Program-made: the position numbers and the translations under genes
Shown here: piece by piece, positions 47,725 through 58,696 of the stretch
How positions within the stretch are numbered: position 1 is the stretch's first letter
Layout of the letters: each line of letters opens with the position of its first letter
Assembly (NCBI GenBank): GCA_013339895.1
Contig: JABACO010000007.1
Location: 4,529,715-4,593,714 of the forward strand
From: Ephydatia muelleri
Taxonomy: Eukaryota; Porifera; Demospongiae; Spongillida; Spongillidae
Direction: 5' to 3'
Length of the DNA: 64,000 nucleotides
Notes under the pieces: model-generated
The model's database searches: none
What the model saw: the letters and a program-made list of their open reading frames with translations, nothing else
What the model was told of the DNA's origin: nothing

Positions 47725-48912
47725 GCACCTGTGGGCCAAGCTCCCCCTCAATACCAATTCCTCTTCCATGTCCCTCCAATGGAATGCTTCCCTCCAACCC
47801 GACTATGTCATCACCGCCTACACCTTGCACCATCGAGTCCCCAGCCTTAAGTCCCAGTCAGAGATGTGGGCACCTCCTTCGACGGTAGGGGCCTGGCTAC
47901 ATTCAGCGGGCACATGTTCCTTTGTGGTTTTATTAACCAGGCCACAGTCCAGTTCCATACCTACAACCCCAGCGGCATTCTCTTCTACCAGATCAACAGT
48001 GTAATGACTGACATCCTGGAGGTGAAGCTTCATGGCGGGTTGCCATGGTTAATGTTTTCTCAATGTGGGCTCTGGACCAGCTGTCGTTGGATCCAACAGT
48101 ACCAGAACCTTCAACGATGGTCAGTGGCACACTGTGAGCTTCAGAACTCATCGGTCATGTTGAGCTTGTACGTCGGTGCGAGTGTTGTGCAGTCCCCTCC
48201 TGTAACCTCTGTGATGGCCAGGGGTACGTGGTACTGTTTGAGCAGGCCTCCAATACCTTCTAAGTCACCGTGGATACAGTGCACGCAGCGGCCATCACTG
48301 CCGTGATTGTCCCACTGCTGACCATGAAAGTCTACTTTGAGGGATTTCCCAGCACGTCGAGCAAATATGGCATTGCAACCCCTTACAGCATGTGTCTTAT
48401 CCCCTCCTGAATGGTACCTCGGTGTGCGTGATTGTGTGTGCGTGTGTATGTGTGTGTCACTGACTGTGTATACATGTACATGTATGTGTGATGTCATTGT
48501 GTGCATGTGATGTCATCCTCTTCCCCCTCCTTTCCCCAGCACCGGATGAATTTGATGCTGTGTCGGTGCAGAATGTGGGCTCCACCTACATTATTGTGTC
48601 TTGGGACTTGCCAACTGACAGTAATGGCATCCTCATCAACTTCAGTTTGTATTGCAATGGTGCTCTGGCAGGTGTCCTGCCCCTTACTGTGATCAGCTTC
48701 AACACCACCGGCCTCCTCCCCTTCACTTTGTACATGTACATGTATGTCTTCTCTGCTACTGTGTGCAACATACGCAAATAACAGTGTGCATGGTACATGT
48801 ATATGATCTGTGCTCAGTACGTTATCTGTTGGACAGGTCCTCCAGTCACACCCGCAGGCACTGCACTCCAATTGGAATGTGGTGTTGGGCGTCATCAGTG
48901 CTACAGCCAGCC
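47725..48912 (+). pseudogene. Usherin-like fragment (laminin G and fibronectin III)
   Basis: Three neighbouring segments resemble the extracellular part of usherin-type proteins. An FN3-like piece (SLQWNASLQPDYVITAYTLH) spans about 47728-47860. A laminin-G domain spans about 47866-48170 (SFDGRGLATFSG, FHTYNPSGILFYQ, then FNDGQWHTVSFRTHRS in another frame). An FN3 domain with a plausible acceptor lies at 48540-48735 (TYIIVSWDLPTDSNG, NFSLYCNG). Frames shift between the first two pieces and again inside the LamG domain near 48060, and a stop follows HRSC. It is either a pseudogene or a region with sequencing indels. The usherin match is from domain order and motif shape only. Confidence 0.6.
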
Positions 48913-49104
48913 TGCCCAGGTACATTGTGTACACTTCAATCACTTAGTTTGTGTTCCATCTTTCTTTGCTCTTATCCCTCTCTCCTCCCTTTCTTTCTCT
49001 CCTGTCTCACCTACTCCCTCCCTCCCTCACTCACTTTCTCCCTCCCTCCCTCTCTCCTGTCCTCCTGTAGTCATGTACATGTACACCAGCAGGGACATAT
49101 GTGA

Positions 49105-49465
49105 CAAATTACACATACCATTTATCCTCCCTGTACTGACTTGTTGGAGTCATGAATGTTTGGGGCAGTATGCTCCACTAGCAGAGAGAAGAGTTGTAGG
49201 AGAAGGGTATAGTGTAGCCATGTACTATTAGCGTTGATATGGTATACTGTTGGCCTTCTATACTCCCTAGGTACTGTTGTTTATGTGTTTATGTTGGCCT
49301 TGGGGCCTGACCGCTACCACAAAACCCACAAGGGCAGTCCAAGGTGTACACAACCATTGTCCTGGCTAAAATGAATACGCATCTTGTGAGAGCTCTGTGT
49401 ATACTGACCTTCACTTGATTGGCAGATAGTGTGGCAGATACCTTTACATGGATTTCTTGTGAAGG

Positions 49466-49501
<36 letters not shown>

Positions 49502-49700
49502 GTAATGCCTGTTGTTATCTTATCTCACATCCATGGGAGGAGCTACACCTCTATGTAATGGGCTTTATCTGTGTACATGTACTGTAGGCACAAGTGCTTC
49601 CATACACTCTTTGACTATGGGTTGATGTCGAATTAAAATGTAATGTGCTCTTCCCTAGACCCTATGGAGGAGCTTACAGCCGCTCCCCCATACCCCAGCT
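49105..49700. other. Spacer with (GT)n run
   Basis: A GT microsatellite lies at about 49469-49496. No exon is convincing; the piece after TTCCCTAG at about 49655 is open but unmatched. Confidence 0.4.
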
Positions 49701-49726
49701 GGAGCAGGACGTGGGCATGGGTCATT

Positions 49727-49748
49727 TCCCCCCCCCCCCCCCCCCCCC
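49727..49748. repeat. Poly(C) run
   Basis: A C homopolymer within otherwise unremarkable sequence. Confidence 0.9.
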
Positions 49749-50829
49749 TCCCCACAAACTGGAAATCCTGGATCCATCACTGAAATTGAATTATACTCTC
49801 TTGTCAGGATCAGCTGAACAGGATGCCCTTACAATGAAAGAGTCACCTCTCAAAAACGTGCCGTCCTTCCTAAGGCCACACCCATCGTGGGGGTGGTTGC
49901 AAATGACAAACAGTTTTTGCTGCCTCTATCTTTTGTTTTCTGTATCAGTCCCTGCACCATCATCTTTTATTAAAATGCTTGACCCTTGCACCCACAACGT
50001 ACATGTATTACATGTATGTGCTTGTTTACTCATTGTTACTTATATGTGATTCAATGGCTGAGCACTGGACAACATCACCACCCTGTTTACAGGTAGTAGC
50101 GCCAGGGCACAAAGAACATGAGGAGCCTCTAGCCGTGTCCATCCCTAGCCACCATTGGATGGAGAATTACAGTTCATTGGGTTCGAAGTTCAGTCAAGAC
50201 TAGGAGGTGTGACCATTAGCCAGGATGCAGCATGAGGTGTTGACACAGAGAGCAGCTGAGCCTTGTCAGCAGGTGATGATGCTTTCAACAACAATGAGAA
50301 CTGGGTCCTCTAGTTTCTTTGACAGTACCCTTTGGTGGACGGGTGAGGCTGTGATAGCATCCACAGATATTACTTCAGACAGGGAGATTATGCCTTATAA
50401 TTGTGTCCCATAAAACAAACATCAGTCTGTCATAACAAGATCTTTTTATCACCTTCGGAAGCAATTCATTACTTAAAACAAAAGCTTACATGTAATTAAG
50501 TGGCCAGAAAGCAATAGGCCTGTGGTGAAGTACTGAAATGACTACAATTAAGCACACACTAATGTATCATTAACTCCAATACTCCTAAATCAAAGTTCAA
50601 CTTGACTGTGACCTATTTTACATCTGCAGCACTCTTTCAGGCGGGAGCATGCCGAATAGTTCAAGAGAGCTGACACTGAATCACCAACATAGCTACACAC
50701 ATGGTTCTTCCATCAGTGAGTCTCTACAAGGCTGAGAAGGCATGAAGGTCAAGAACATAGAATTTTCATGTACATAAAACACATACATACATGTACCACA
50801 TACATGTATGCACACATATTTATATATAT

Positions 50830-51396
50830 GGGACAGTTTCCACAAAATTGCCCCTCAAAATTCCCTTGCGTTTGAATCGCTATAACTTCCAAACGGTTAA
50901 GGCTATTGACTTCTTATTCTCAACACTTCATACTACACCATTTCTGTATGGTGAAATACGTTTTGGGGTATTGCAATGTATGATCAATACCCCACTAGAT
51001 TCAAACCCGCCAAATACCTTTCGGTTCTCCTGTAATCAAATCGCTTTTAAAATTCGGTTTGTGGGTACAGAGGTTCTTGTATGTATCACGGCAAATTGTG
51101 TCCCGCCATATCAAGCGGGAAAATGTAGGGACCTCTCTATTTACAAACCGAATTTGAAGCGATTTAATTACTCTTACCGAAAGTTATGGTAGGTTTGAAC
51201 CTGGTGGGGTATTGGATGTTGCGATACTTGCACAGTCAAGTGCAAGGCCCCCAAAATGTATGAAGTGTTGAAAATAGGAAGTCGATAGCTTTAATGATTC
51301 GGAAGTTATAATGATTCAAACACAAAGAATTTTTATAACATTTAATACAGTCATGTATTATATATATGCGATGGGCCGTTTTCGTGGAAACTGTCT
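50830..51396. repeat. Imperfect palindromic element, about 567 bp
   Basis: GGGACAGTTTCCACAAAA at the left end pairs with TTTTCGTGGAAACTGTCTC at the right end, and the pairing continues inward (CGCTATAACTTCCAAACGG against its diverged complement, ACCGAAT..GAAGCGATT). The arms are more diverged than those at 1217-2000 and 30460-30941, so this insertion is older. The ends resemble those at 36460-36670. Confidence 0.82.
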
Positions 51397-51689
51397 CATA
51401 TACATGTACATACACATATGGGGCAGAGAAAACATGGTAGTTTTCAAATGTTATAGTTGACACAAATCTTATGCACCTCAACTTAAAGTCGGACTAACTG
51501 TTGCAAAGTTAAAAGTGTGGAATCTTTAATAAGTCAATGGGAAAGGTCAATAAAGTGCGTACCGCAAGTGTATGACTGCTATAATGTGCTATTGTACATT
51601 TGATGCTTCCACCGTTTGTACCAGACTTTACCATACATGTAGATAGTTAAGAGATCTATGACGTAACCTCACTATGTGTAAGCTCTTAT

Positions 51690-51957
51690 CAGGCCCATAG
51701 CCAGGGGGGGATCCCCCCCCTCCCCCGTTCGATGCTTGAGTTCCGCCTCTTCTAGTTATGGTACTTATAAAAATGCATTAGGCCCGAAGGTGTCTCCCTT
51801 TTCGTATTTGGCCCGCTAAACGCGAGGGGAACCTGACGGACTTCCCCCCACCGCTCTCGTATTTGGGCCCCCGGATAAATGCTTTCAGAAGTATTAATCG
51901 ATTCCCCCCCCCCCCCCCCCCCCCCCCGCCCCGCCTAACTTCCTGGCTACGGGCCTG
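51690..51957. mobile_element. Short MITE with CAGGCCC(A/G)TAGCCAGG ends
   Basis: Left CAGGCCCATAGCCAGG (51690-51705) and right CCTGGCTACGGGCCTG (51942-51957) form 16-base terminal inverted repeats with one mismatch. The interior contains G and C runs and no ORF. Flanks read CTTAT on the left and CTTAT on the right, a possible target-site duplication. Confidence 0.78.
51904..51927. repeat. Poly(C) run inside the MITE
   Basis: About 24 C residues before GCCCCGCC. Confidence 0.9.
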
Positions 51958-51959
51958 CT

Positions 51960-53177
51960 TATTTGTACTAATGCTCCGGTATAGTACAGTTACACAACCA
52001 TTTAGCCTATTACGGACGTAGCTACTGTAATCATGTACGTGTCACATTCATGCTAACCTAGGACTCTGAGACTTGCAAGATGCTTCCGTCAAAAGACTGG
52101 TTGGTTGTCATGCCCAGGCACTCCTGTGTCGATTCTATAAGTGGCAAACTCCTCTGTGTAATCGCCACCTCCGTCTTTGCAACATATAATCCCAATTAGT
52201 GCCCACTCTTACAAGGGGTCATGCTAAGTCAGTGTACATATTGGTCATTAATACAACATCAAAAAAACAACCAGGTCTGGGCACGGCTGACTGACGATAG
52301 GGTGGCACGTGATGATCGTGGTAGGCACATTGAATGTGGGGTGTATCTCACTAACCATTCAAGGGAAGTGCGATTTGAAGGCCCTAAGCTCTGAAAAAAT
52401 AATGATAAATAAGTTCATTGATTACTCTCATGTAATCCGTGAGCAGGTAAGGAAAATGTCATTTGGTTTGGAAACTATTGATGACTGAATAAGGAAATGA
52501 GAAAAAATGAATGGACATTGGAAACCTTGCATAATTAATGTGGAAGTGCGGATATAGGTACTTAAGTTGCGAAAAACTACACAAAATATGTCAACTAGTC
52601 CCCACATTGCAAATCCGAGAGCAGCTAGTCAATATTTGTTTTTTTTCTGCAGTTAGCTGCAGTTTTCTGAATGCGTCCATACATTTTCTATGGACATTGA
52701 ATTACGCAATGACCGAATACCGCGTAATCCTTTTGACCGCCAATTTCTCGATATGCAGAAGAAAAATTATACCCACTTTTGAACTTTTACTGGTCACTGT
52801 TCCCAAATAGTCGATTTTGTGACCATTCAAATTAACAAGCTAGCGTTAGCTTCCATAGACCCTATGAGGTGTCGTGCTCATCAGTAGGGTAATGTAAAGT
52901 AGAGTCGGCAGTAGGGAGTGTTCGGCAACCGCACCACAGAGCCTCAAAGAAGACATTTCAATATTTCAAAAAAGGTTAAAAACCATCCTTCTGGGTTGTC
53001 TTAGGATGCAGTAAGTATAGTTTAAAGCAACTATACGTTCCCTTTAAATAAAAACACATGATGCTGAACACTACCTACGCTATCGCGCATGCCGACACTA
53101 ACTTATCTACACGTAACAATTAGTATATTATATAGTCACACACTATACGTATATCTTGAGTTAGTTAAACAGTTCAG
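51960..53177. other. Intergenic, no gene seen
   Basis: Only short frames occur. No domain or splice-consistent exon was recognised downstream of the receptor gene. Confidence 0.4.
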
Positions 53178-54077
53178 TTATTTGAATATTACGCCGGCAT
53201 TCGCGTGCGCTCTTTTTCTTGCAACGCACCGAGCGACAAAGATGTGTGCTAGCAAGGTCGCGCCCGATGCCGTACTCCAAAGGGAGAGGAATATTCTATC
53301 GGAGAGCGCCAGTGGCTTGCTGGGCCATGAACTGCTGTTGGTTAATAAATAGGCGTCCGATGTGAACACAGGGAGGATAAATATTAAGAAAAGCACCGGA
53401 TATGCCGTTAATGGAAGAAGCTGGATAAGTGCCGTCCGAAACTGGCCACCTCTGCCGATGGGTTCGTATTGCAGTTTCAAGCACACCCTGCGAGAGAGGC
53501 TTGCTACCATGACAACCACGGCCGTCGAAGCCATCAATAGGATAATCGCCGCTGGGCCGTCCCACAGGGCGAGCCTTTCAATGGCCGCAATGTAGCGAGT
53601 GTCGTTTGGAAGTAGAATGTAGCACCTGCCGCTGGCATTAAGTCCATAAGACTGGGTTACCAACGGTACAGAGGACATGGCGGCTGGAACGAGTAACGAG
53701 GTCCCAACGTACAGCACTTCGAACCTCTTGAGGTTCTTGTAGAAAACGGCGAAGCAGAACAGATGCAGCGTCACCCACATCGTGAAGAGCAGCTTTGTCG
53801 ATTGCGTGTAGACAACCAGCCACCCGATAGCTGCACACAGACTATCTCTGGTGCCTTTCTTGCTGTGGCTGAAAACGATCTGCGACGCCTCCGCAGTGGC
53901 GAAGGCCAGTGAAGCCAGCACCTGATAGAGAGCCATTCGATAGACGACTTTCGCGTGCAGCTTAAGAGTAAACACCAAGACCGCTGCCGTCAGGCATACG
54001 AATGCCGAGACGCTGTTGGCTGTACAGAACAGTGTCTCGTAGCGAAAAGTGTAATTTTCCATAGCTCGATTGCACAA
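53178..54077 (-). CDS. Seven-transmembrane receptor (GPCR-like)
   Basis: A single-exon frame of 299 residues with seven hydrophobic helices at about residues 17-40, 47-67, 83-108, 118-140, 172-195, 217-240 and 264-286. A short N-terminus carries an NYT glycosylation sequon. The loop between helices 4 and 5 has NASGRCY and NDTRY, and the basic loop after helix 5 (SRRVCLKLQYEPIGRGG) is likely cytoplasmic. A conserved cysteine near helix 3 could pair with the one in GRCY. There is no rhodopsin-class DRY or NPxxY. The general look is closer to cAMP-receptor/GPR157-like receptors, but I cannot assign a ligand. The second ATG six codons in (MENYTF) is an equally good start. A rearranged partial copy lies at 62685-63040. 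Confidence 0.72.
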   Translation of the reverse strand: MCNRAMENYTFRYETLFCTANSVSAFVCLTAAVLVFTLKLHAKVVYRMALYQVLASLAFATAEASQIVFSHSKKGTRDSLCAAIGWLVVYTQSTKLLFTMWVTLHLFCFAVFYKNLKRFEVLYVGTSLLVPAAMSSVPLVTQSYGLNASGRCYILLPNDTRYIAAIERLALWDGPAAIILLMASTAVVVMVASLSRRVCLKLQYEPIGRGGQFRTALIQLLPLTAYPVLFLIFILPVFTSDAYLLTNSSSWPSKPLALSDRIFLSLWSTASGATLLAHIFVARCVARKRAHANAGVIFK

Positions 54078-54461
54078 CTAATACTGGCACTGCGTGTGTT
54101 TACTTCTCGCGTGATGGCGGGGAAACAACTACAGAAAAAAGTGCGTCTATAACTGACGGCCTGCAATTCAATGTTTCTATATGCTCTGTATGTCAGTTTT
54201 GGAAACGCTTGCCAAAGTGTTTGCAATAATCGCCATACAGTGCATTCATGCATGTATACACATCGCAAGGCAGTGTTTATTACTAAATTACGCAATTTAT
54301 TTGCGACTTCCCTCGTGCGAAAGGAACATTACAGTTCAATTGGTGATTGTGCGCATCCGTGTATCGAATTTGATACTGATCCGTTTGCTCAAGCAAGACT
54401 GAGTGACTCAAATGCGCTGCATCCATTTTGATTGGATTGCTACTCTGGGGGGGAGGGGGGG
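54078..54461. other. Upstream region of the receptor gene
   Basis: No second gene was seen before the transposon end. A G-rich patch at about 54446-54462 abuts the transposon terminus. Promoter elements were not identified. Confidence 0.4.
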
Positions 54462-54790
54462 GTCACAGGATTACGCGTCCCCCGGATTACGCGTTGCCGG
54501 ACATTGTATCCTAGAATTCTGCGTCCGCCGGACATCCAGTCCTAGGAGCCACTGTCCCCCCGGACAGCGTATCCTAGGATAGTATGTCCCTCCTTAGGAG
54601 TAACTGTCCTCCCGGACAGCGTATCCTAGGAGTTGCTGTCCCCTCGGACAGCGTATCCTAGGATAGTATGTCCCACCATACTCTCTCCAGGCGCTACAGT
54701 ATCTTATACACACCTCTCACCAAGTCTATGTTCGTTTATACCGGTGTCGCAGGATTATCGTCCCCACGGATATTATATCCTAATTATAAA
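54462..54790. repeat. Left terminal inverted repeat and subterminal repeats
   Basis: After the terminus, CGGACAGCGTATCCTAGGA and TAGTATGTCCC motifs alternate about four times to 54672, with a diverged GGATTATCGTCCCC unit at about 54752. Related CCTAGGA/GTCC motifs occur near the right end at 62590-62640. Confidence 0.8.
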
Positions 54791-55139
54791 TGTCCCTCCT
54801 TTGAAAGCGTATTTTGTATTCAAAATTAGATCGCAGCCAAAAGTACTTCATTGGCCGACTTATCATCATAATGGTTGAGCTTATTTGCATGGGTCTGGTT
54901 TATACTAGTAGCAAGTGATTGCTTGGCAAACAATTAATTTTAACTGTAGGGCAAGGTTACCTACACTTATCTCTGAACACTAACTTACATGCTGTGGCAA
55001 AAGGATACCTGTGTAAGAATTTATGTCTCCCCCACAAACCCTATAGTGTCTCACTTGGAATTGCATGGTAAATTGCACACTTGTTGATAACATGCATGGA
55101 TGGCAAGTCAATCAACTATGGCAGTCATGTTTTCAGCAG

Positions 55140-55273
55140 TGTGGAATAATAACTATATGTATATATAGAGACATACGGTATCGGGGGGGTGGGCTTGAAT
55201 TAGGAATTGTAAGTGTGAAGCCTCATTGTTAGTTGTCAACGTTGTTCATATAGTATTGGCGGGGGTCGCTACA
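55140..55273 (+). repeat. 5' LTR
   Basis: 134 bases, TG...CA bounded, containing TATATGTATATATAG as a likely TATA region. Confidence 0.95.
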
Positions 55274-55291
55274 TTGGCGACGAGAGTGGAA
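55274..55291 (+). promoter_or_regulatory. Primer-binding site of the Gypsy element
   Basis: TTGGCGACGAGAGTGG begins one base after the LTR end plus T. The TGG start is complementary to a tRNA CCA tail; which tRNA primes it was not determined. Confidence 0.55.
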
Positions 55292-56974
55292 ATGGCTGAA
55301 GCGGTACAAGAGGCGATGCGGAGGTTTAGATTTGACAGGTTTGACAACAACATCGAGGAATGGGATTACTACATTCAGCGTTTTGAAAATGAGTTAGCGG
55401 TACACGGTTTACGGACAGGAGAGGACTCAGCAGATGCGAGGAAGAATTTGTTACTGTCAAAGATAGGACCTGAAGCGTTCAAGGTAGTGGTGGACTATTT
55501 CTGTCCAGATCCGGTTGGGACAAAATCTTATCAGCAGTTGAAGGAGACGTTGGAGAAACATTACTTGAAAGGTGTGTGTTTTTTTGCTGAGAGAGTAAAA
55601 TTTGCTAGTCGGGTCCGAGGAAATGATGAAAAAATAGCGCAGTTTCTGAACTCTTTGAAGGCTATTGCGGGACACTGTCGATTTGGAGATTCATTGAGTG
55701 AACGTTTGCGGGATCAACTGATAATAGGAATAAATAACGATGCGTGGCAACAAGAGCTCTTCAGAAGACACACCACAAATGAGGCTACATTACAACAAGT
55801 GGAAGAGACAGCCTTGGTTCTTGAGCAAGCATCGATCCAACAACAACAGTTACAGGGCATGGCAAAAGGGGACGGAATAACAAAGTCAGAAGTGTGTAGA
55901 GTGAAGAAAGTTGAAGAGGGGAACAGGACACAAAAGAAGCTACAAAGAGGGATGGACTGTTTCAGGTGTGGGCATCCAAGACATGGTAGAGGACAAAGCT
56001 GTTCTGCTGTAGGGACAAGGTGTCGAGCATGTAACGGTCCAGATCACTTTGCAAGAGTCTGCGTTAAGTCTGGGAGGGCATCAGTAGTCGGAGATAGAAT
56101 CAGAGACAAGAAAGAGGTAAACAAACTGTCAGAAGTGGAGCCTGGCATAGATGATACATCAGACGAATCACAAGGGAATGGCAGTGACCTTAATGTCATT
56201 CATATCCAGGCCATCAAAGGAAGAACAGCAAAATTATCAGTTACATTAAATGGGGTGACGTTAGTTATGCTATATGACCCCGGAGCAGCACGTTCAGTCA
56301 TTACAAAGAAAGTGTGGTCACAAATTGGATGTCCTAAGCTGAAATCAGCAGGCACATTAGTAGCATATTCTGGTGTGGCAGTGGATACAATGGGCGAAAC
56401 TAAGGTGGAGGTAGAAGCATTTGGTAAAAGAAAGCGACTTTCAGTCATGGTGGCTGAAACAGATGACACATCATTATTTGGACTGGACTGGTGCCTGAGT
56501 TTTGACATTAAGATGCCCCCCGGAGTATCTATTCATCATGTAAGGAATGATCACATGACACAAGGGGGCAGTCTTGGAAAGGAAATAGAGGGGTTATTAA
56601 CGCAGTTCAAGGACTTGTTTAGTGACGAGCCTGGGGTAATTGTAGGTCACAAAGCAGTAGTTCATTTGAAGGAAGGAGCAGTACCTAGAGTGTGTTCAGC
56701 CAGGCCCGTGCCATTCCCAATCAAAGGAGCAGTTGAAGCGGAGTTAGACCGATTAGTGAAGCGGAACATCTTGGAGCCAGTTGATACAACAGTAACACCG
56801 ATAGAGTGGGCATCACCAATCGTAGTTGCAATGAAATCAACAGGGGCAATTCGAATCTGTGTAGATTTTAAGACTACAATCAACCAACAGGTCTTTATGG
56901 ATCCACATCCTTTGCCCAGGTTTGAGGACATCATGGTTAAGTTGTCGGGGGAGCACAGTTTTCTCCATTATTGA
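55292..56974 (+). CDS. Gypsy Gag-protease-RT (5' part of the polyprotein)
   Basis: The likely start is the ATG at 55292 (MAEAVQEAMRR), since the earlier in-frame ATG lies within the LTR. Gag capsid-like sequence is followed by two zinc knuckles (CFRCGHPRHGRGQSC and CRACNGPDHFARVC). The aspartic protease has YDPGAARSV, with DPG instead of the usual D(S/T)G, which may affect activity. RT fingers follow. The frame then runs into a stop because of a one-base insertion in a G run near 56953. Confidence 0.85.
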   Translation: MAEAVQEAMRRFRFDRFDNNIEEWDYYIQRFENELAVHGLRTGEDSADARKNLLLSKIGPEAFKVVVDYFCPDPVGTKSYQQLKETLEKHYLKGVCFFAERVKFASRVRGNDEKIAQFLNSLKAIAGHCRFGDSLSERLRDQLIIGINNDAWQQELFRRHTTNEATLQQVEETALVLEQASIQQQQLQGMAKGDGITKSEVCRVKKVEEGNRTQKKLQRGMDCFRCGHPRHGRGQSCSAVGTRCRACNGPDHFARVCVKSGRASVVGDRIRDKKEVNKLSEVEPGIDDTSDESQGNGSDLNVIHIQAIKGRTAKLSVTLNGVTLVMLYDPGAARSVITKKVWSQIGCPKLKSAGTLVAYSGVAVDTMGETKVEVEAFGKRKRLSVMVAETDDTSLFGLDWCLSFDIKMPPGVSIHHVRNDHMTQGGSLGKEIEGLLTQFKDLFSDEPGVIVGHKAVVHLKEGAVPRVCSARPVPFPIKGAVEAELDRLVKRNILEPVDTTVTPIEWASPIVVAMKSTGAIRICVDFKTTINQQVFMDPHPLPRFEDIMVKLSGEHSFLHY

Positions 56975-58204
56975 TTTGACAGATGCATACCTACAATTAG
57001 AAGTGGAAGAAAAATCAAGGAAGTACATGGTGGTTGCAACGCACAAGGGGTATTATCGCTACAAACGACTACCATTTGGGATATGTTTTGCTCCTTCTAT
57101 TTTTCAAAAGACAATGGACACAATACTTGCCGGTATTGGAGAGACTGCAGTGTACATCGACGATATTATCGTTGGGGGGAAGACAAAGGAGGAATATGTG
57201 AAACTTCTGCATGAGGTTTTTGGTCGCCTTCGCCAAGCAAACATTCGGGTAAAGAAGGAAAAATGCAGATTTTTGAGACCACAGGTAACTTATTTAGGGC
57301 ATTGCATTGACAAGGAGGGTATACATCCAACTGAGGAACGCATAGCTGCCATTCGTGACATGCCTAGACCAACAAATGTGAAAGAATTACGATCATTCCT
57401 TGGACTAATGAACTACTACTCCAAATTTATTGCAAACTTACACCCAATGTGCAGCGGGTTGTATGAGCTCACACGGCAAGGGACAAAGTGGAGATGGTCA
57501 GAGGCCGAAGAATCACTGTTCCAGAAATTAAAAACACTCATGATACTTTGGTGCATTATGATGAGTCACTACCAATCATTTTACAAACGGATGCAAGTGA
57601 TAGTGGAGTAGGAGCTGTTCTTATGCATCAAGTAAAAGAGGGCACTCTCAGACCAATAGCATTTGCCTCGCGCATTCTTGACGACCGTGAAAAAAGGTAC
57701 TCTGCAATTGACAAGGAGGCACTGGCTATAATATTTGGAGTAACGAAGTTTCACCAATATATTTTTGGTTTACAATTCATTCTATGTTCTGATCACAAGC
57801 CGTTGGAGAGAATCTTGGGTCCAAAGAATGAGATACCAAAACTGGCAGTTGGCAGACTTCAGCGCTGGGCACTACTATTAAGCACTTACAATTATGTTTT
57901 GCGACACATTCAGGGAAAGGACAATGTAATAGCAGATGCATTGTCTAGATTGCCTGTCAAAACTTTGAGCTTTTCGACGATGGAATGTATAGGACAGAAC
58001 CATTCACTCCTAAAGGTACAGATAGGAGATCTACCAGTAACAAAGAAAGAGTTGCAAAATGAAACAAAATGTGAGCACTTACTTCAAAAGGTGAAAAGGT
58101 ACATGGAGTCTGGACACATATTTCAAAGGAGCACCTCACATTTTATGAGAAGAGAGAGTTCTTGTCTTGTGAAGAAGACATTCTACTATGGAACAGTAGG
58201 ATAG
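56960..58204 (+). pseudogene. Gypsy RT-RNase H, two frames
   Basis: RT palm motifs IDLTDAYLQL, LPFG and the YIDD box lie in one frame to about 57540. A second one-base slip near an A run moves RNase H (TDASDSGVGA, IDKEALAI, SDHKPL, NVIADALSR) into another frame. This ends at the stop at 58202-58204, with only the start of the integrase zinc region (VVPKSLQARC) beyond. The slips lie in homopolymers and could be base-calling errors. Confidence 0.8.
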
Positions 58205-58255
58205 TGGTACCTAAAAGTCTCCAAGCCAGATGTATCGAAGAACATTGACAAAGCT

Positions 58256-58684
58256 TTGATTGAACAAAAATTACATCATGACAAACATGCAAAACCTAAA
58301 ATATTCACAACCGGGCAACATGTGTGGGTGCAGAATATCACAGGAAAAGGGTACCAGGCTGGTAAGGTAGTAAAGTGCAATAGTGAGCATTCATACTTGG
58401 TGGAGATAAATGGAAGGGTGGTGAAGAAACATAGTGATCAATTAAAAGTGAGGTATACATCTGATGAAGATGACTCAGACAATGACGGAACTGTTCAGAA
58501 GTCATCGAGTGAGGATCAGTTCGGCCAGCAGCACTCAGGGGATGGGGTTGTCGGTGAAAAACCAGTAGAAGATGCAGCTGTGGAAGGAGAGGAGCACAGT
58601 GAAAGACCAAGGCAATCAAAACGTGCAAGAAGTCACCCAATACGACCATACGACAAATACTTGGTGTACCCAGAGCTAAAGTGA
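58256..58684 (+). pseudogene. Gypsy integrase C-terminal remnant
   Basis: The frame contains FTTGQHVWVQNITG and a basic-acidic tail ending YDKYLVYPELK. It corresponds to the region after the integrase core. The zinc and DDE parts, which should be about 250-300 residues, are absent, so the element cannot integrate by itself. Confidence 0.75.
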
Positions 58685-58696
58685 CAGGGGGAGAAA

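Noticed and set aside
48141-48506. Minus-strand frame (NAIFARRAGKSLKVDFHG) as a separate gene
   Set aside because: It overlaps the laminin-G remnant and GT repeats, and I recognise no domain in it.
53362-54152. Plus-strand frames opposite the 7TM receptor
   Set aside because: They are short antisense shadows without domains. The minus frame has seven hydrophobic helices and a full-length ORF.
55226-55291. Gypsy gag start at 55226
   Set aside because: That ATG lies inside the 5' LTR. The ATG at 55292 directly after the primer-binding site fits the usual layout.
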